From positions 1-8,837 of the forward strand of contig JAKACS010000098.1 of the NCBI GenBank assembly GCA_021821235.1: DNA of 8,837 nucleotides, in the 5' to 3' direction. The notes below the pieces were generated by a model. The model made no database searches, was not told where the DNA came from, and saw only the letters and a program-made list of their open reading frames with translations. Made by a program: the position numbers and the translations under genes. Within the stretch, counting starts at the first letter, position 1, and each line of letters opens with the position of its first letter. The DNA is from Bacillota bacterium (lineage in GTDB: Bacteria > Bacillota > Bacilli > Bacillales_B > DSM-18226). Positions 1 through 8,501 of the stretch are shown in pieces.

Positions 1-1
1 A

Positions 2-1635
<1,634 letters not shown>

Positions 1636-1659
1636 TCCTTTGGAACTTGAGGTGAAGAG

Positions 1660-2115
1660 ATGAGAACAGATCAATTCGATAAGAAGTTTTATCTGGTTCG
1701 GGAAGATGTTTTGCCTGAAGCAATGAAAAAAACGCTTGAGGTAAAAGAATTGCTTGAAAGGGGAAAAGCCGAGTCTGTTTGGGAGGCGGTTCACCGTGTT
1801 GATTTAAGTCGAAGCGCCTTCTACAAATACCGTGATACCGTTTTCCCTTTTTCAACCATCCAAAAAGAACGGCTAATTACCCTTTTTTTTCACCTCGAGG
1901 ATCGTTCAGGCACCTTATCGCAGCTATTAAGTGTTGTCGCAACATCCGGCTGCAATGTGCTAACCATCCACCAAACAATCCCACTGCAAGGACGGGCAAA
2001 TGTGACGCTGTCATTGAACACATCTGATATCCGCATGGAAATTGATGATTTGCTTGCAGAACTGCGCAAGCTCGAATTTGTGGAGAAAGTAGAAGTGCTT
2101 GGGACGGGAGCATAA
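1660..2115 (+). CDS. pheB: PheB, ACT domain-containing protein (UPF0735 family)
   Basis: This is a 151-residue protein. The C-terminal half (about 70-148) is an ACT domain, the small ligand-binding module common in amino-acid enzymes: strand [11 protein letters not shown], then the RSGTLSQLL helix, then [14 protein letters not shown] and RANVTLSLN. The N-terminal half holds a helix-turn-helix-like segment at about 37-63 ([21 protein letters not shown]). This layout is typical of the PheB/UPF0735 family of Firmicutes. Early work gave it a chorismate-mutase-like name, but the sequence shows no chorismate mutase domain, and its biochemical role is not established. The position 31 bases upstream of pheA suggests a regulatory role in phenylalanine metabolism; this is inference. 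The start ATG has GAGGTGAAG upstream at good spacing. The gene contains a run of eight T (1883-1890) that leaves the frame intact. Confidence 0.93.
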   Translation: MRTDQFDKKFYLVREDVLPEAMKKTLEVKELLERGKAESVWEAVHRVDLSRSAFYKYRDTVFPFSTIQKERLITLFFHLEDRSGTLSQLLSVVATSGCNVLTIHQTIPLQGRANVTLSLNTSDIRMEIDDLLAELRKLEFVEKVEVLGTGA

Positions 2116-2146
2116 TCAAAAATTTAGCGAGTAGGAGAGAGAAATA

Positions 2147-3004
2147 GTGAAAGTTGGTTATTTTGGCCCAAAGGCTACTTTTACCGAATTGGCGGTAAAT
2201 CGTTTTTTCCCTGATTTGGAGCATCAGCCATATCGGACAATTCCTGACTGCATTGATGCAGCTGTTAATCTGGAAGTGGCATATGCCGTTGTCCCGGTAG
2301 AGAATGCTTTGGAAGGATCGGTTCCGATTACGCTTGATTATTTAACGCGCGAAGTGGAGATTCCGATTATTGGCGAGATTACTGCTCCGATCCGCCAGCA
2401 CTTTATGGTGCATCCGGCCAATAAAGATTGTTGGAAAGAAATGGAAAAAATTTGCAGTCATTCGCATGCCATCGCACAATGCCATAAATTTTTACATAAA
2501 TATTTTAAAGAAGCATCGATTGAAAGTGTTGCATCAACGGCTGCGGCAGCAATCATGGTGAAGGATCAGCCTGAAATGAAGTTGGCTGCAATTGCCAATG
2601 AACAAGCGGCACAGGAGTATGGGCTGGCCATTGTTCAAAGAGACATCCATGATTTTGATTATAACCATACCCGCTTTGTTATACTTTCAAAAAAAGGCTT
2701 TGATCATGAATTGGCGCATGAAGGTTTTTTAGGAGATAAAACAACGATCATGGTGACCCTCCCTGATGATTATGCCGGAGCGCTCCACCAAGTATTATCT
2801 GCCTTTGCTTGGCGGAAAATCAATCTTTCCAAGATCGAGTCGCGTCCGATGAAAACAGGAATCGGGAATTATTTCTTTATTATTGATCTTGATATGAAGC
2901 TTGATGATGTATTAATTCCGGGTGCAATCGCAGAATTAGAAGCACTCGGCTGCGGAGTAAAATTGCTTGGCAGCTATCCTTCTTATTTAATTGACTTTAA
3001 ATAA
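2147..3004 (+). CDS. pheA: Prephenate dehydratase PheA
   Basis: This is a 285-residue monofunctional prephenate dehydratase, which converts prephenate to phenylpyruvate in the last committed branch to phenylalanine. The start is GTG at 2147, chosen because AGGAGA lies 8 bases upstream and because MKVGYFGPKATFTE is the family's normal N-terminus. The catalytic PDT domain covers about 1-180, with the hallmark PVENALEGSV (50-59) and the signature NHTRF (173-177), whose Thr-Arg-Phe is the active-site motif. The regulatory ACT domain covers about 198-278, with GALHQVLSAFAWR (211-223) and ESRP (231-234), the two regions that bind phenylalanine in feedback inhibition. There is no fused chorismate mutase, unlike the enterobacterial enzyme. 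There is no T-box or attenuator-like leader between pheB and pheA, so feedback through the ACT domain is the only control visible here. It is the last gene of the rightward run and is followed by a terminator. Confidence 0.97.
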   Translation: MKVGYFGPKATFTELAVNRFFPDLEHQPYRTIPDCIDAAVNLEVAYAVVPVENALEGSVPITLDYLTREVEIPIIGEITAPIRQHFMVHPANKDCWKEMEKICSHSHAIAQCHKFLHKYFKEASIESVASTAAAAIMVKDQPEMKLAAIANEQAAQEYGLAIVQRDIHDFDYNHTRFVILSKKGFDHELAHEGFLGDKTTIMVTLPDDYAGALHQVLSAFAWRKINLSKIESRPMKTGIGNYFFIIDLDMKLDDVLIPGAIAELEALGCGVKLLGSYPSYLIDFK

Positions 3005-3039
3005 CATCAAAGTCCAAAATCGTGAAGTGAAGCATTGCT

Positions 3040-3088
3040 AAAAAAGATAGATAGAAGCATATACTTAGTGCTCCTATCTATCTTTTTT
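3040..3088. terminator. Bidirectional terminator between pheA and niaR
   Basis: A perfect 15-base inverted repeat has arms at 3040-3054 (AAAAAAGATAGATAG) and 3074-3088 (its exact reverse complement). After one mismatch the pairing continues inward with AGCA against TGCT. Read rightward, the hairpin ends in six T, suiting termination of pheA 36 bases after its stop. Read leftward, the six A at 3040-3045 also become a T run, suiting termination of niaR. The stem is AT-rich, so strength is uncertain. The niaR stop codon (3087-3089) lies inside the right arm. Confidence 0.88.
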
Positions 3089-3629
3089 ATGCGCTTTCCA
3101 CTAGGAAGCCTGCTTTTTTGAGGGCGGCTTCGGCTTTGACTAGATTGCTCTCATTGTTTGAGGTGATCGTATGCAAATGAAAGCCTTCTGTTAGTTCAGA
3201 TAAATAGCTTGCTTTTGTTGCTTTGATTTTTTCCAAAAACTGCTGGACTTCCTGCCGGTTCGAAACCATAATCGATGCGGTGAGGTCGCCGTAGATCGGG
3301 TGTTCAACCCGGACATCTTTGACGGTTACTCCGTGGTCAACCAAAATCGTTAACTCATTTTCTGTATCGCCTGGCAAGTGCTTGCAAGCAATTGTTTTTT
3401 CAAATTGCGGCGGCGTTGAAGCTTGTTGTAAATAAATATACCCTTGGCTTGTGGCAATGATTGGTTCATTTTTTGCTTTTAAAAGGGTGATATCGCCGAC
3501 GATTACTTGTCTGCTGACATTTGTTTGCTCTGCAAGTTCACTGCCGGTAATAGGCGAGGGGCTGTTTTTTAGTTGCTGTAAGATCCATGCCCTTCTATCA
3601 TCTCCCACCAATTTTTTTGCGTCTGCCAT
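3087..3629 (-). CDS. niaR: NiaR, niacin-responsive transcriptional repressor of NAD synthesis
   Basis: This is a 180-residue protein, formerly YrxA (also called NadR in Bacillus, but unrelated to the enterobacterial NadR). In B. subtilis it represses nadBCA and nifS when nicotinic acid is present. The N-terminal winged helix-turn-helix (HTH_11) covers about 10-67, with SPITGSELAEQTNVSRQVIVGDITLL as helix-turn-helix and GYIYL in the wing. The C-terminal 3H domain covers about 78-178, with conserved histidines at 84, 99, 110, 151 and 153. His84, Glu92, His151 and His153 match, with a constant shift of five, the metal ligands I recall from the Thermotoga homologue TM1602. The start ATG has GGGAGG 10 bases upstream. 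It lies 62 bases downstream of nifS on the same strand with no terminator between, so it is probably cotranscribed and autoregulated with it. Its TAA falls inside the shared terminator. Confidence 0.95.
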   Translation of the reverse strand: MADAKKLVGDDRRAWILQQLKNSPSPITGSELAEQTNVSRQVIVGDITLLKAKNEPIIATSQGYIYLQQASTPPQFEKTIACKHLPGDTENELTILVDHGVTVKDVRVEHPIYGDLTASIMVSNRQEVQQFLEKIKATKASYLSELTEGFHLHTITSNNESNLVKAEAALKKAGFLVESA

Positions 3630-3691
3630 TTATTGAAAACCTCCCATTATACTTTACTGCTTTTTATATTCTATCATATCCTCGCTAATTT

Positions 3692-4837
3692 TTAAGAATA
3701 GCTGGTTTTGAATTGGTTTACAATGTTGACAATCGTTTTTGCCAATTTTCGCACCTCTTCGATTGTTGTCGTGCTTCCAAAAGAAATCCGGATAAATTCT
3801 TTCGCTTGTGCCGCTGGCAATTCCAGGGCTTGCATCGTTCGTGCAGGAGCCTGAAGGCCGATATGGCATGCACTTCCGGTTGAAATCGCAAAACCATTAC
3901 GATTGCATTCCAGCATCAGCCACTGTCCCTCAATGCCGGAAACGCCCATGCCAATGATACATGGAAGCTGGAAGCTTTCTTTACCCCGATAAATGGTCAG
4001 CCACTTTTCAATCGGTTTCAACTCAGCGATCAAGACTTGCCTAAGCAATTTGTACTTATTCGTTGTCTCGGTTAAGTAGCTGGCTGCCTTCTTGGCCGCT
4101 GCCGTCATTGCGGCAATTGCGGCAACATTGACAGTCCCTGGACGGAACCCTCCTTCGTGGGTGATTTCTGGGAAAAATCCTCTCCAAGGAAGGCTAGGGT
4201 TCAAATAGACGCCGCCAATTCCTTTTGGGCCAGAGAACTTATGGCCAGAAAAGGAAAAGCTGCTAACGAGAGAGGCAACGTGTTTAACATCCATTTTGCC
4301 AACTGATTGCACAAAATCACTATGAAACAAAATTCGCTTTTTCTGGCAATATTCTGAAATTGTGGCGATCGGCTGAATCGTTCCAATTTCTGAATTGATA
4401 TGTTGGATGGTCACAAGGACAGTTTCAGGTCTGATTGAATCGAAAAGTTTTCTGCAATCGACGACACCTTCACGGTTCATGGGAAGATACGTGATTTCAT
4501 AGCCTGATTGTTCCAGTCGTTTCATCTCTCCGTGAATGGAAGAATGTTCCGCAATGCTGGTGATGATATGGTTTCCTTCTTTCAGCCTTGCGGATAATAG
4601 GGCTTCAATCGCTAAAAAATTCCCTTCAGACCCCCCGCTTGTAAAGAAAAGCCCTTTTGAATCAACTCCTAAAAGATTCGCAAGCTCTTTACGGCAATTT
4701 TCGAGCAAAAAAGCTGCCTCGGAACCAATATCATGAAGACTGTTAGCGTTTCCGTAAAAATTGGCTGCTGCGTTTAGATAAACGGCGGCAGCATCTGGAT
4801 CCAATGGTGTAGTGGCTGCAAAGTCAAAATAAATCAT
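3692..4837 (-). CDS. nifS: NifS-type cysteine desulfurase (class V aminotransferase fold) of the NAD locus
   Basis: This is a 381-residue PLP enzyme that removes sulfur from cysteine; in B. subtilis the copy at this locus is tied to assembling the NadA [4Fe-4S] cluster. The active-site features are present: His98 in AEHSS, Asp174 and Gln177 in HSDFVQS (PLP ring contacts), the Schiff-base Lys200 in SFSGHKFSGPKG, the RPGT motif (232-235), and the sulfur-accepting Cys324 in STGSACHIG. The open frame extends 73 codons further up to 5056, but that extension overlaps nadB and reads as low-homology sequence. I place the start at the ATG at 4835-4837 because MIYFDFAATTPLDP is the family's usual N-terminus and GAGGAG lies 6 bases upstream. 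It is divergent from nadB across 100 bases and upstream of niaR on the same strand. Residue 175 is Phe where Ala is more common (DAVQ); I do not know the effect. Confidence 0.95.
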   Translation of the reverse strand: MIYFDFAATTPLDPDAAAVYLNAAANFYGNANSLHDIGSEAAFLLENCRKELANLLGVDSKGLFFTSGGSEGNFLAIEALLSARLKEGNHIITSIAEHSSIHGEMKRLEQSGYEITYLPMNREGVVDCRKLFDSIRPETVLVTIQHINSEIGTIQPIATISEYCQKKRILFHSDFVQSVGKMDVKHVASLVSSFSFSGHKFSGPKGIGGVYLNPSLPWRGFFPEITHEGGFRPGTVNVAAIAAMTAAAKKAASYLTETTNKYKLLRQVLIAELKPIEKWLTIYRGKESFQLPCIIGMGVSGIEGQWLMLECNRNGFAISTGSACHIGLQAPARTMQALELPAAQAKEFIRISFGSTTTIEEVRKLAKTIVNIVNQFKTSYS

Positions 4838-4867
4838 ACTTTTCTCCTCATCGCGAATTTTAAAAAA

Positions 4868-4882
4868 ACTATTGTCAATAGT
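4868..4882. promoter_or_regulatory. 15-bp perfect palindrome, candidate operator
   Basis: ACTATTGTCAATAGT reads the same on both strands apart from its central base (4875). It contains the candidate -35 TTGTCA of nadB and covers the expected transcription start of nifS. A dimeric repressor such as NiaR could bind here; that is inference from position and symmetry. Confidence 0.5.
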
Positions 4883-4900
4883 GTAAATGTGTGTAAATAT
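4872..4900 (+). promoter_or_regulatory. Candidate SigA-type promoter for nadBCA
   Basis: TTGTCA (4872-4877, five of six to consensus) is followed after 17 bases by AAATAT (4895-4900), which is a weak -10 but carries a TG one base upstream (4892-4893), as in extended -10 promoters. Transcription would start near 4907, about 30 bases before the nadB ATG. Other -10 choices (TAAATA at 4894, TATATA at 4898) are possible. Confidence 0.4.
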
Positions 4901-4909
4901 ATATGTCAA
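4880..4909 (-). promoter_or_regulatory. Candidate SigA-type promoter for nifS-niaR
   Basis: On the minus strand a perfect TTGACA (4904-4909) is followed after 18 bases by TACACT (4880-4885, four of six to consensus). Transcription would start near 4873, about 36 bases before the nifS ATG. It overlaps the candidate nadB promoter almost completely. Confidence 0.45.
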
Positions 4910-4921
4910 GACACGTGTAAA
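4881..4921 (+). repeat. Three direct copies of GTGTAAA in the control region
   Basis: Copies lie at 4881-4887, 4891-4897 and 4915-4921. The first two are 10 bases apart, one helical turn, and share an eighth base (T). The third is joined to ACAC to form the 8-base palindrome ACACGTGT (4911-4918). They could be half-sites for a regulator; no known motif is claimed. Confidence 0.45.
4904..4913. promoter_or_regulatory. TGTCAAGACA palindrome, candidate NiaR operator
   Basis: Two inverted TGTC half-sites around AA. It covers the TTGACA of the candidate nifS promoter and the expected start of nadB transcription, so a bound repressor would block both directions. I expect this to be part of the NiaR site, because NiaR is encoded next door and controls this pair of operons in B. 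subtilis, but I do not recall the consensus well enough to confirm it. Confidence 0.5.
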
Positions 4922-4937
4922 GAAAAGAGGATGAGAG

Positions 4938-6512
4938 ATGCCGTTTGATGATGTACTGATTGTTGGCAGCGGTATAGCCGCATTGCAATTAGCTACCCAC
5001 TTACGCAGTGATTTGAATGTGAGAATTATCACAAAATCGAAGTTAAGAACTGCCAATTCTTATATTGCACAAGGAGGAATAGCTGCTGCCATCGGGGCAA
5101 ATGATCATCCGCTAAAGCATTTCGTCGATACGCTGAAGGCAGGAGGATTTTACAATAATGATGAAACGGCTTTCAACATTATCGCTGAAGCCCCGGCTCT
5201 TATTCAGGAACTGATTGAGCAAGAGCCTGTTTTTGATGTAAAACCAAATGGAGAACTAGCCCTTGGCATGGAAGGAGCCCACAGTGAACAACGAATCGTT
5301 CACAGCGGCGGTGATGCAACAGGGAAACATGTATGTGAATTGCTTATTGGCCGTCTCCCTGATCACGTCGTCATCGAAGAAAATGTTTTTGCCTATGAAC
5401 TTTTAGTACAAGAAAACCGCTGCATCGGCGTAAAGGTAAAAAAAGCTGACGGTAAAACAGAATTATATATGGCAAACCATACGGTTCTTGCTACTGGCGG
5501 CTGCGGCCAATTATATCGTTATACTTCCAATGCCGAAACAGTAACCGGTGATGGAATAGCAATTGCCTATCGCGCTGGGGCGGAAATTGTTGATATGGAG
5601 TTTACTCAATTTCATCCCACCTTGTTGTCTATTAACGGTGAAACAAAAGGGTTGGTATCTGAAGCTGTCCGGGGAGAAGGAGCCATTCTGGTAACAGACA
5701 ACGGAAAGGCGATTATGGAAGGCGTCCATCCCTTGAGGGATCTTGCACCAAGGCATATCGTATCCCACAAAATATTTGAACGGATTAATAGCGGACAAAG
5801 AATATTTCTCGATATTCAGCCTATTGAAAATTTTCGTGAACGATTTCCTTCCATCACAGCCATTTGTGAAAAAAACGGAATTGATCTTTCACGCGGCAGA
5901 ATTCCCGTTGTTCCCGGATGTCATTTTTTAATGGGCGGTATCAAAACGGATTTAATTGGGCGAACATCATTGGACAGGTTGTATGCGATCGGTGAAACGG
6001 GATGTACGGGATTTCATGGTGCCAATCGTCTGGCAAGCAATTCTTTATTAGAGGGACTTTATCAAGGAAAGAAATTAGCTAACTTATTGAATACTTTTTC
6101 AAGGGATCAGCCGTTGAATGGCGCTTGTCAATTGGAAAACCCGTTGAAAGCGATGAAGAGGGGAAAGCTGCCAGAGCTTGACGTTCTCAAAGATCAGATG
6201 ATGAAAAATGTGGGAATCGTTCGAACCAAAAAGGGACTTGAACACCAGGAAAAATGGTTGGAACAGTTTAAAGTTAATGAAATAAAGAGTTTGGATGCCT
6301 ATTCGATTGCAGAAATAGAAAAGATCTTTATGGTGACAGTTGCCGAATTGATCACGAAATCCGCTCTCAAACGTACAGAAAGCCGCGGCGGCCATTATCG
6401 AAGCGACTATCCAAGGGAAAATGATCAAAAGTGGCTCAAACGTAGGATGATTTATAGAAAAATGGCAGAGGAGAGAACAGATGAACAAATTGAAGCTTCG
6501 TTCCCTTCTTGA
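4938..6512 (+). CDS. nadB: L-aspartate oxidase NadB
   Basis: This is a 524-residue FAD enzyme that oxidises L-aspartate to iminoaspartate, the first step of de novo NAD synthesis. It belongs to the succinate dehydrogenase/fumarate reductase flavoprotein family. The N-terminal dinucleotide fold shows GSGIAALQLA (10-19) and SYIAQGGIAAAIG (41-53). The substrate region carries Glu112 (MEGAHS), Gln224 and His226 (TQFHPT), Glu242 and Arg245 (SEAVRGEGA), Arg272 (APRHIV), His329 (VPGCHF), and Arg364 and Ser367 (GANRLASNSLLEG), which line up with active-site residues known from the E. coli enzyme. The C-terminal helical domain follows (about 405-524), including RTESRGGHYRSDYP. Length is normal. The start ATG is preceded by AGAGG 7 bases upstream; another ATG at 4931 is out of frame. 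It leads a three-gene operon and overlaps nadC by 32 bases. Confidence 0.97.
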   Translation: MPFDDVLIVGSGIAALQLATHLRSDLNVRIITKSKLRTANSYIAQGGIAAAIGANDHPLKHFVDTLKAGGFYNNDETAFNIIAEAPALIQELIEQEPVFDVKPNGELALGMEGAHSEQRIVHSGGDATGKHVCELLIGRLPDHVVIEENVFAYELLVQENRCIGVKVKKADGKTELYMANHTVLATGGCGQLYRYTSNAETVTGDGIAIAYRAGAEIVDMEFTQFHPTLLSINGETKGLVSEAVRGEGAILVTDNGKAIMEGVHPLRDLAPRHIVSHKIFERINSGQRIFLDIQPIENFRERFPSITAICEKNGIDLSRGRIPVVPGCHFLMGGIKTDLIGRTSLDRLYAIGETGCTGFHGANRLASNSLLEGLYQGKKLANLLNTFSRDQPLNGACQLENPLKAMKRGKLPELDVLKDQMMKNVGIVRTKKGLEHQEKWLEQFKVNEIKSLDAYSIAEIEKIFMVTVAELITKSALKRTESRGGHYRSDYPRENDQKWLKRRMIYRKMAEERTDEQIEASFPS

Positions 6513-7329
6513 CTCCTTTTTTAAGGAAGATATTGGTGAACAAGATATCACAACCGATTTAATTTTTTCCGGAGAAACAAAAGGTGAAATTGTTTTTATT
6601 GCCAAAGAAGCTGGGATTTTTTGCGGCGAGGACGTCATCAAAACGGGATTTTCCGTGTTTACAACAGAATTGAACCCAAAGATGCTAGTTAAAGATGGTG
6701 AAAAAATTGAAAGGGGACAGCATTTAGCAACAGTTTCCGGATCTATCTCCGATTTGCTGCAGGCAGAACGAGTGATTTTGAATCTTGTTCAGCGGATGAG
6801 TGGTATTGCAACTTTAACACATGAAGCGATTGCGGCACTAAATAGCCCTTTCACGAAAATCTGTGATACGAGAAAAACGACGCCGGGACTAAGGATGCTC
6901 GAAAAATACGCCGTTCGCTGCGGCGGGGGCGTTAACCATCGGTTTGGATTATATGATGGTGTGATGATTAAGGACAACCATATATCCTTTGCTGGGTCGA
7001 TCAAAAACGCTGTTGATGTTGTCCGCAGGAAGGCAGGCCATATGGTGAAAATTGAAGTAGAGGTAGAAAGCGAAGAACAGGTAATCGAAGCAGTCAACGC
7101 TGGAGCCGATATCATTATGTTTGACAATCGGACTCCTGCTGAAATAAAGGAATATATGAAGCTTGTCCCTCAAGGAATTATAACGGAAGCATCAGGCGGA
7201 ATCCAACTAAGCAGGTTGGCGGAATTCCGGGATACAGGGGTCCATTATATTTCGCTCGGGTATTTAACTCATTCAGTTAAAGCCCTTGATATAAGCGTGA
7301 AAGTCCTATTGGCAAAAGGAGAGGAATAA
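6481..7329 (+). CDS. nadC: Nicotinate-nucleotide pyrophosphorylase (quinolinate phosphoribosyltransferase) NadC
   Basis: This is a 282-residue enzyme that joins quinolinate with PRPP, releasing CO2 and pyrophosphate, to form nicotinate mononucleotide. The N-terminal open-faced domain includes [12 protein letters not shown] near the start. The alpha/beta barrel carries the active-site set: Glu97 and Arg105 ([17 protein letters not shown]), [10 protein letters not shown] (129-138), Lys142 in [14 protein letters not shown] with His153 and Arg154, KDNH (164-167), the acidic strand EVEVES (192-197), Asp215 in MFDN, EASGGI (236-241) and SLGYLTHS (258-265). The length is typical. The ATG at 6481 lies inside the end of nadB, with AGAGGAGAG a few bases upstream that is itself nadB coding sequence, so translation of the two is probably coupled. 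The order nadB-nadC-nadA puts it before nadA although it acts after it. Confidence 0.97.
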   Translation: MNKLKLRSLLDSFFKEDIGEQDITTDLIFSGETKGEIVFIAKEAGIFCGEDVIKTGFSVFTTELNPKMLVKDGEKIERGQHLATVSGSISDLLQAERVILNLVQRMSGIATLTHEAIAALNSPFTKICDTRKTTPGLRMLEKYAVRCGGGVNHRFGLYDGVMIKDNHISFAGSIKNAVDVVRRKAGHMVKIEVEVESEEQVIEAVNAGADIIMFDNRTPAEIKEYMKLVPQGIITEASGGIQLSRLAEFRDTGVHYISLGYLTHSVKALDISVKVLLAKGEE

Positions 7330-7330
7330 G

Positions 7331-8434
7331 ATGAATCTGTTGGAGCAATTGACAGGAACAATCGTGCTTCCGGAAAAATACAAGCAAATGACAGTACATG
7401 AGCTGGAGGAAGGTGTCAGGGAAATCAAGCGGAAAATGGGGGCGCGTTTGTTTATTCCAGGACACCATTATCAAAAAGATGAAGTAATTCAGTTTGCCGA
7501 TTCAACAGGGGATTCCTTCAAATTAGCTCAATTATCTGCAACCAATATGGCAGCGGAGTTTATTGTTTTTTGCGGTGTACATTTTATGGCAGAAACAGCG
7601 GATATTTTAACAAGGGAAAACCAGCGGGTGTTTTTGCCAGACATGCGTGCTGGCTGTTCAATGGCGGATATGGCGGACATCCATCAGACAAAACGGGCCT
7701 GGGGGCAGCTGCAGAAATTGTATGGCGATACAATTCTCCCGCTGACTTATATTAATTCAACTGCTGCAATTAAAGCATTTGTCGGTGCAAATGGCGGAGC
7801 GACTGTTACTTCATCAAATGCAAAGACAATGGTAAAATGGGCGTTTGCCCAAAAGGAAAGAATCCTCTTTCTGCCTGATCAGCATTTAGGGAGAAATACA
7901 GCTGCTGAACTTGGTGTTGGGATTGATGAGATGGCGATTTGGAACCCAATCCAAAATAGGCTTGAATTTGAAGGAGATAGCTCAAAAGTAAAAGTGATTT
8001 TATGGCAAGGCCATTGTTCTGTCCATCAAAATTTCACGGTGGAAAATTGCCGGGAAACAAGGAGGAAAGATCCAGACAGGAAAATCATTGTTCACCCTGA
8101 GTGCAGCAGGGAAGTGGTCGAAATGGCTGATTTGTCCGGATCAACTAGTTTTATTATAAACACGATCGAAACGTCCGAACCTGGCACAAAATGGGCGATC
8201 GGAACCGAAATGAATTTGGTGAACCGCTTAATCAAGCAGCATCGTGACAAAGAAATTATTTCCTTAAATCCATATATGTGCCCGTGCATGACAATGAACC
8301 GGATTGATTTGCCGCATTTGCTTTGGTGTTTGGAAACACTTGAGGAATCCTCAGAACACAACCGAATTACCGTAAGCAAATCGATCGCATTTGATGCCAA
8401 ACTTACACTGGAACGGATGCTCATGCACGCTTAG
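7331..8434 (+). CDS. nadA: Quinolinate synthase NadA (iron-sulfur enzyme)
   Basis: This is a 367-residue enzyme that condenses iminoaspartate from NadB with dihydroxyacetone phosphate to quinolinate. The length matches the long Bacillus form. It needs an oxygen-sensitive [4Fe-4S] cluster. Cys109 (RAGCSMAD), Cys229 (GHCSVH) and Cys319 (MCPCMTMN) correspond, one residue off, to the three ligands I recall for B. subtilis (110, 230, 320). Substrate-binding sequence is visible in [22 protein letters not shown] (41-62, with a His-His-Tyr), [11 protein letters not shown] (139-149), VTSSNA (159-164), PDQHLGRN (182-189), HPECSREVV (255-263) and [10 protein letters not shown] (291-300). The ATG follows the nadC stop after a single base, with GGAGAGG upstream inside nadC. 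It ends the operon, with a terminator 28 bases after the stop. The divergent nifS probably supplies its cluster sulfur. Confidence 0.97.
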   Translation: MNLLEQLTGTIVLPEKYKQMTVHELEEGVREIKRKMGARLFIPGHHYQKDEVIQFADSTGDSFKLAQLSATNMAAEFIVFCGVHFMAETADILTRENQRVFLPDMRAGCSMADMADIHQTKRAWGQLQKLYGDTILPLTYINSTAAIKAFVGANGGATVTSSNAKTMVKWAFAQKERILFLPDQHLGRNTAAELGVGIDEMAIWNPIQNRLEFEGDSSKVKVILWQGHCSVHQNFTVENCRETRRKDPDRKIIVHPECSREVVEMADLSGSTSFIINTIETSEPGTKWAIGTEMNLVNRLIKQHRDKEIISLNPYMCPCMTMNRIDLPHLLWCLETLEESSEHNRITVSKSIAFDAKLTLERMLMHA

Positions 8435-8462
8435 AAAAATATCCAAATTACAATTAAAAAGC

Positions 8463-8501
8463 AAGGATGGAGACAGAAGCGTATGCATCTCCATCCTTTT
8501 T
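8463..8501 (+). terminator. Rho-independent terminator after nadA
   Basis: A perfect 11-base stem pairs AAGGATGGAGA (8463-8473) with TCTCCATCCTT (8488-8498) around a 14-base loop, followed by a T run ending at 8501. It starts 28 bases after the nadA TAG and separates the nad operon from safA. Confidence 0.93.

Larger units (their letters stand above)
4838..4937. promoter_or_regulatory. Divergent control region between nifS and nadB
   Basis: These 100 bases separate the two start codons and must hold both promoters and, from what is known of B. subtilis, the NiaR operators. The two ribosome binding sites are at the ends (GAGGAG for nifS at 4844-4849 on the minus strand, AGAGG for nadB at 4926-4930). 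Between them are two palindromes, three GTGTAAA repeats and overlapping promoter-like hexamers, listed separately. The middle part is AT-rich. Confidence 0.85.

Noticed and set aside
3646..3651. TATAAT on the minus strand just upstream of niaR
   Set aside because: It abuts the ribosome binding site, so transcription from it would start in or after that site, and no -35 is seen at 16-18 bases. niaR more likely uses the nifS promoter.
4838..5056. N-terminal 73-codon extension of the nifS frame, overlapping nadB
   Set aside because: The family N-terminus begins at the ATG at 4837 with a good ribosome binding site; the extension would run across both promoters and into nadB.
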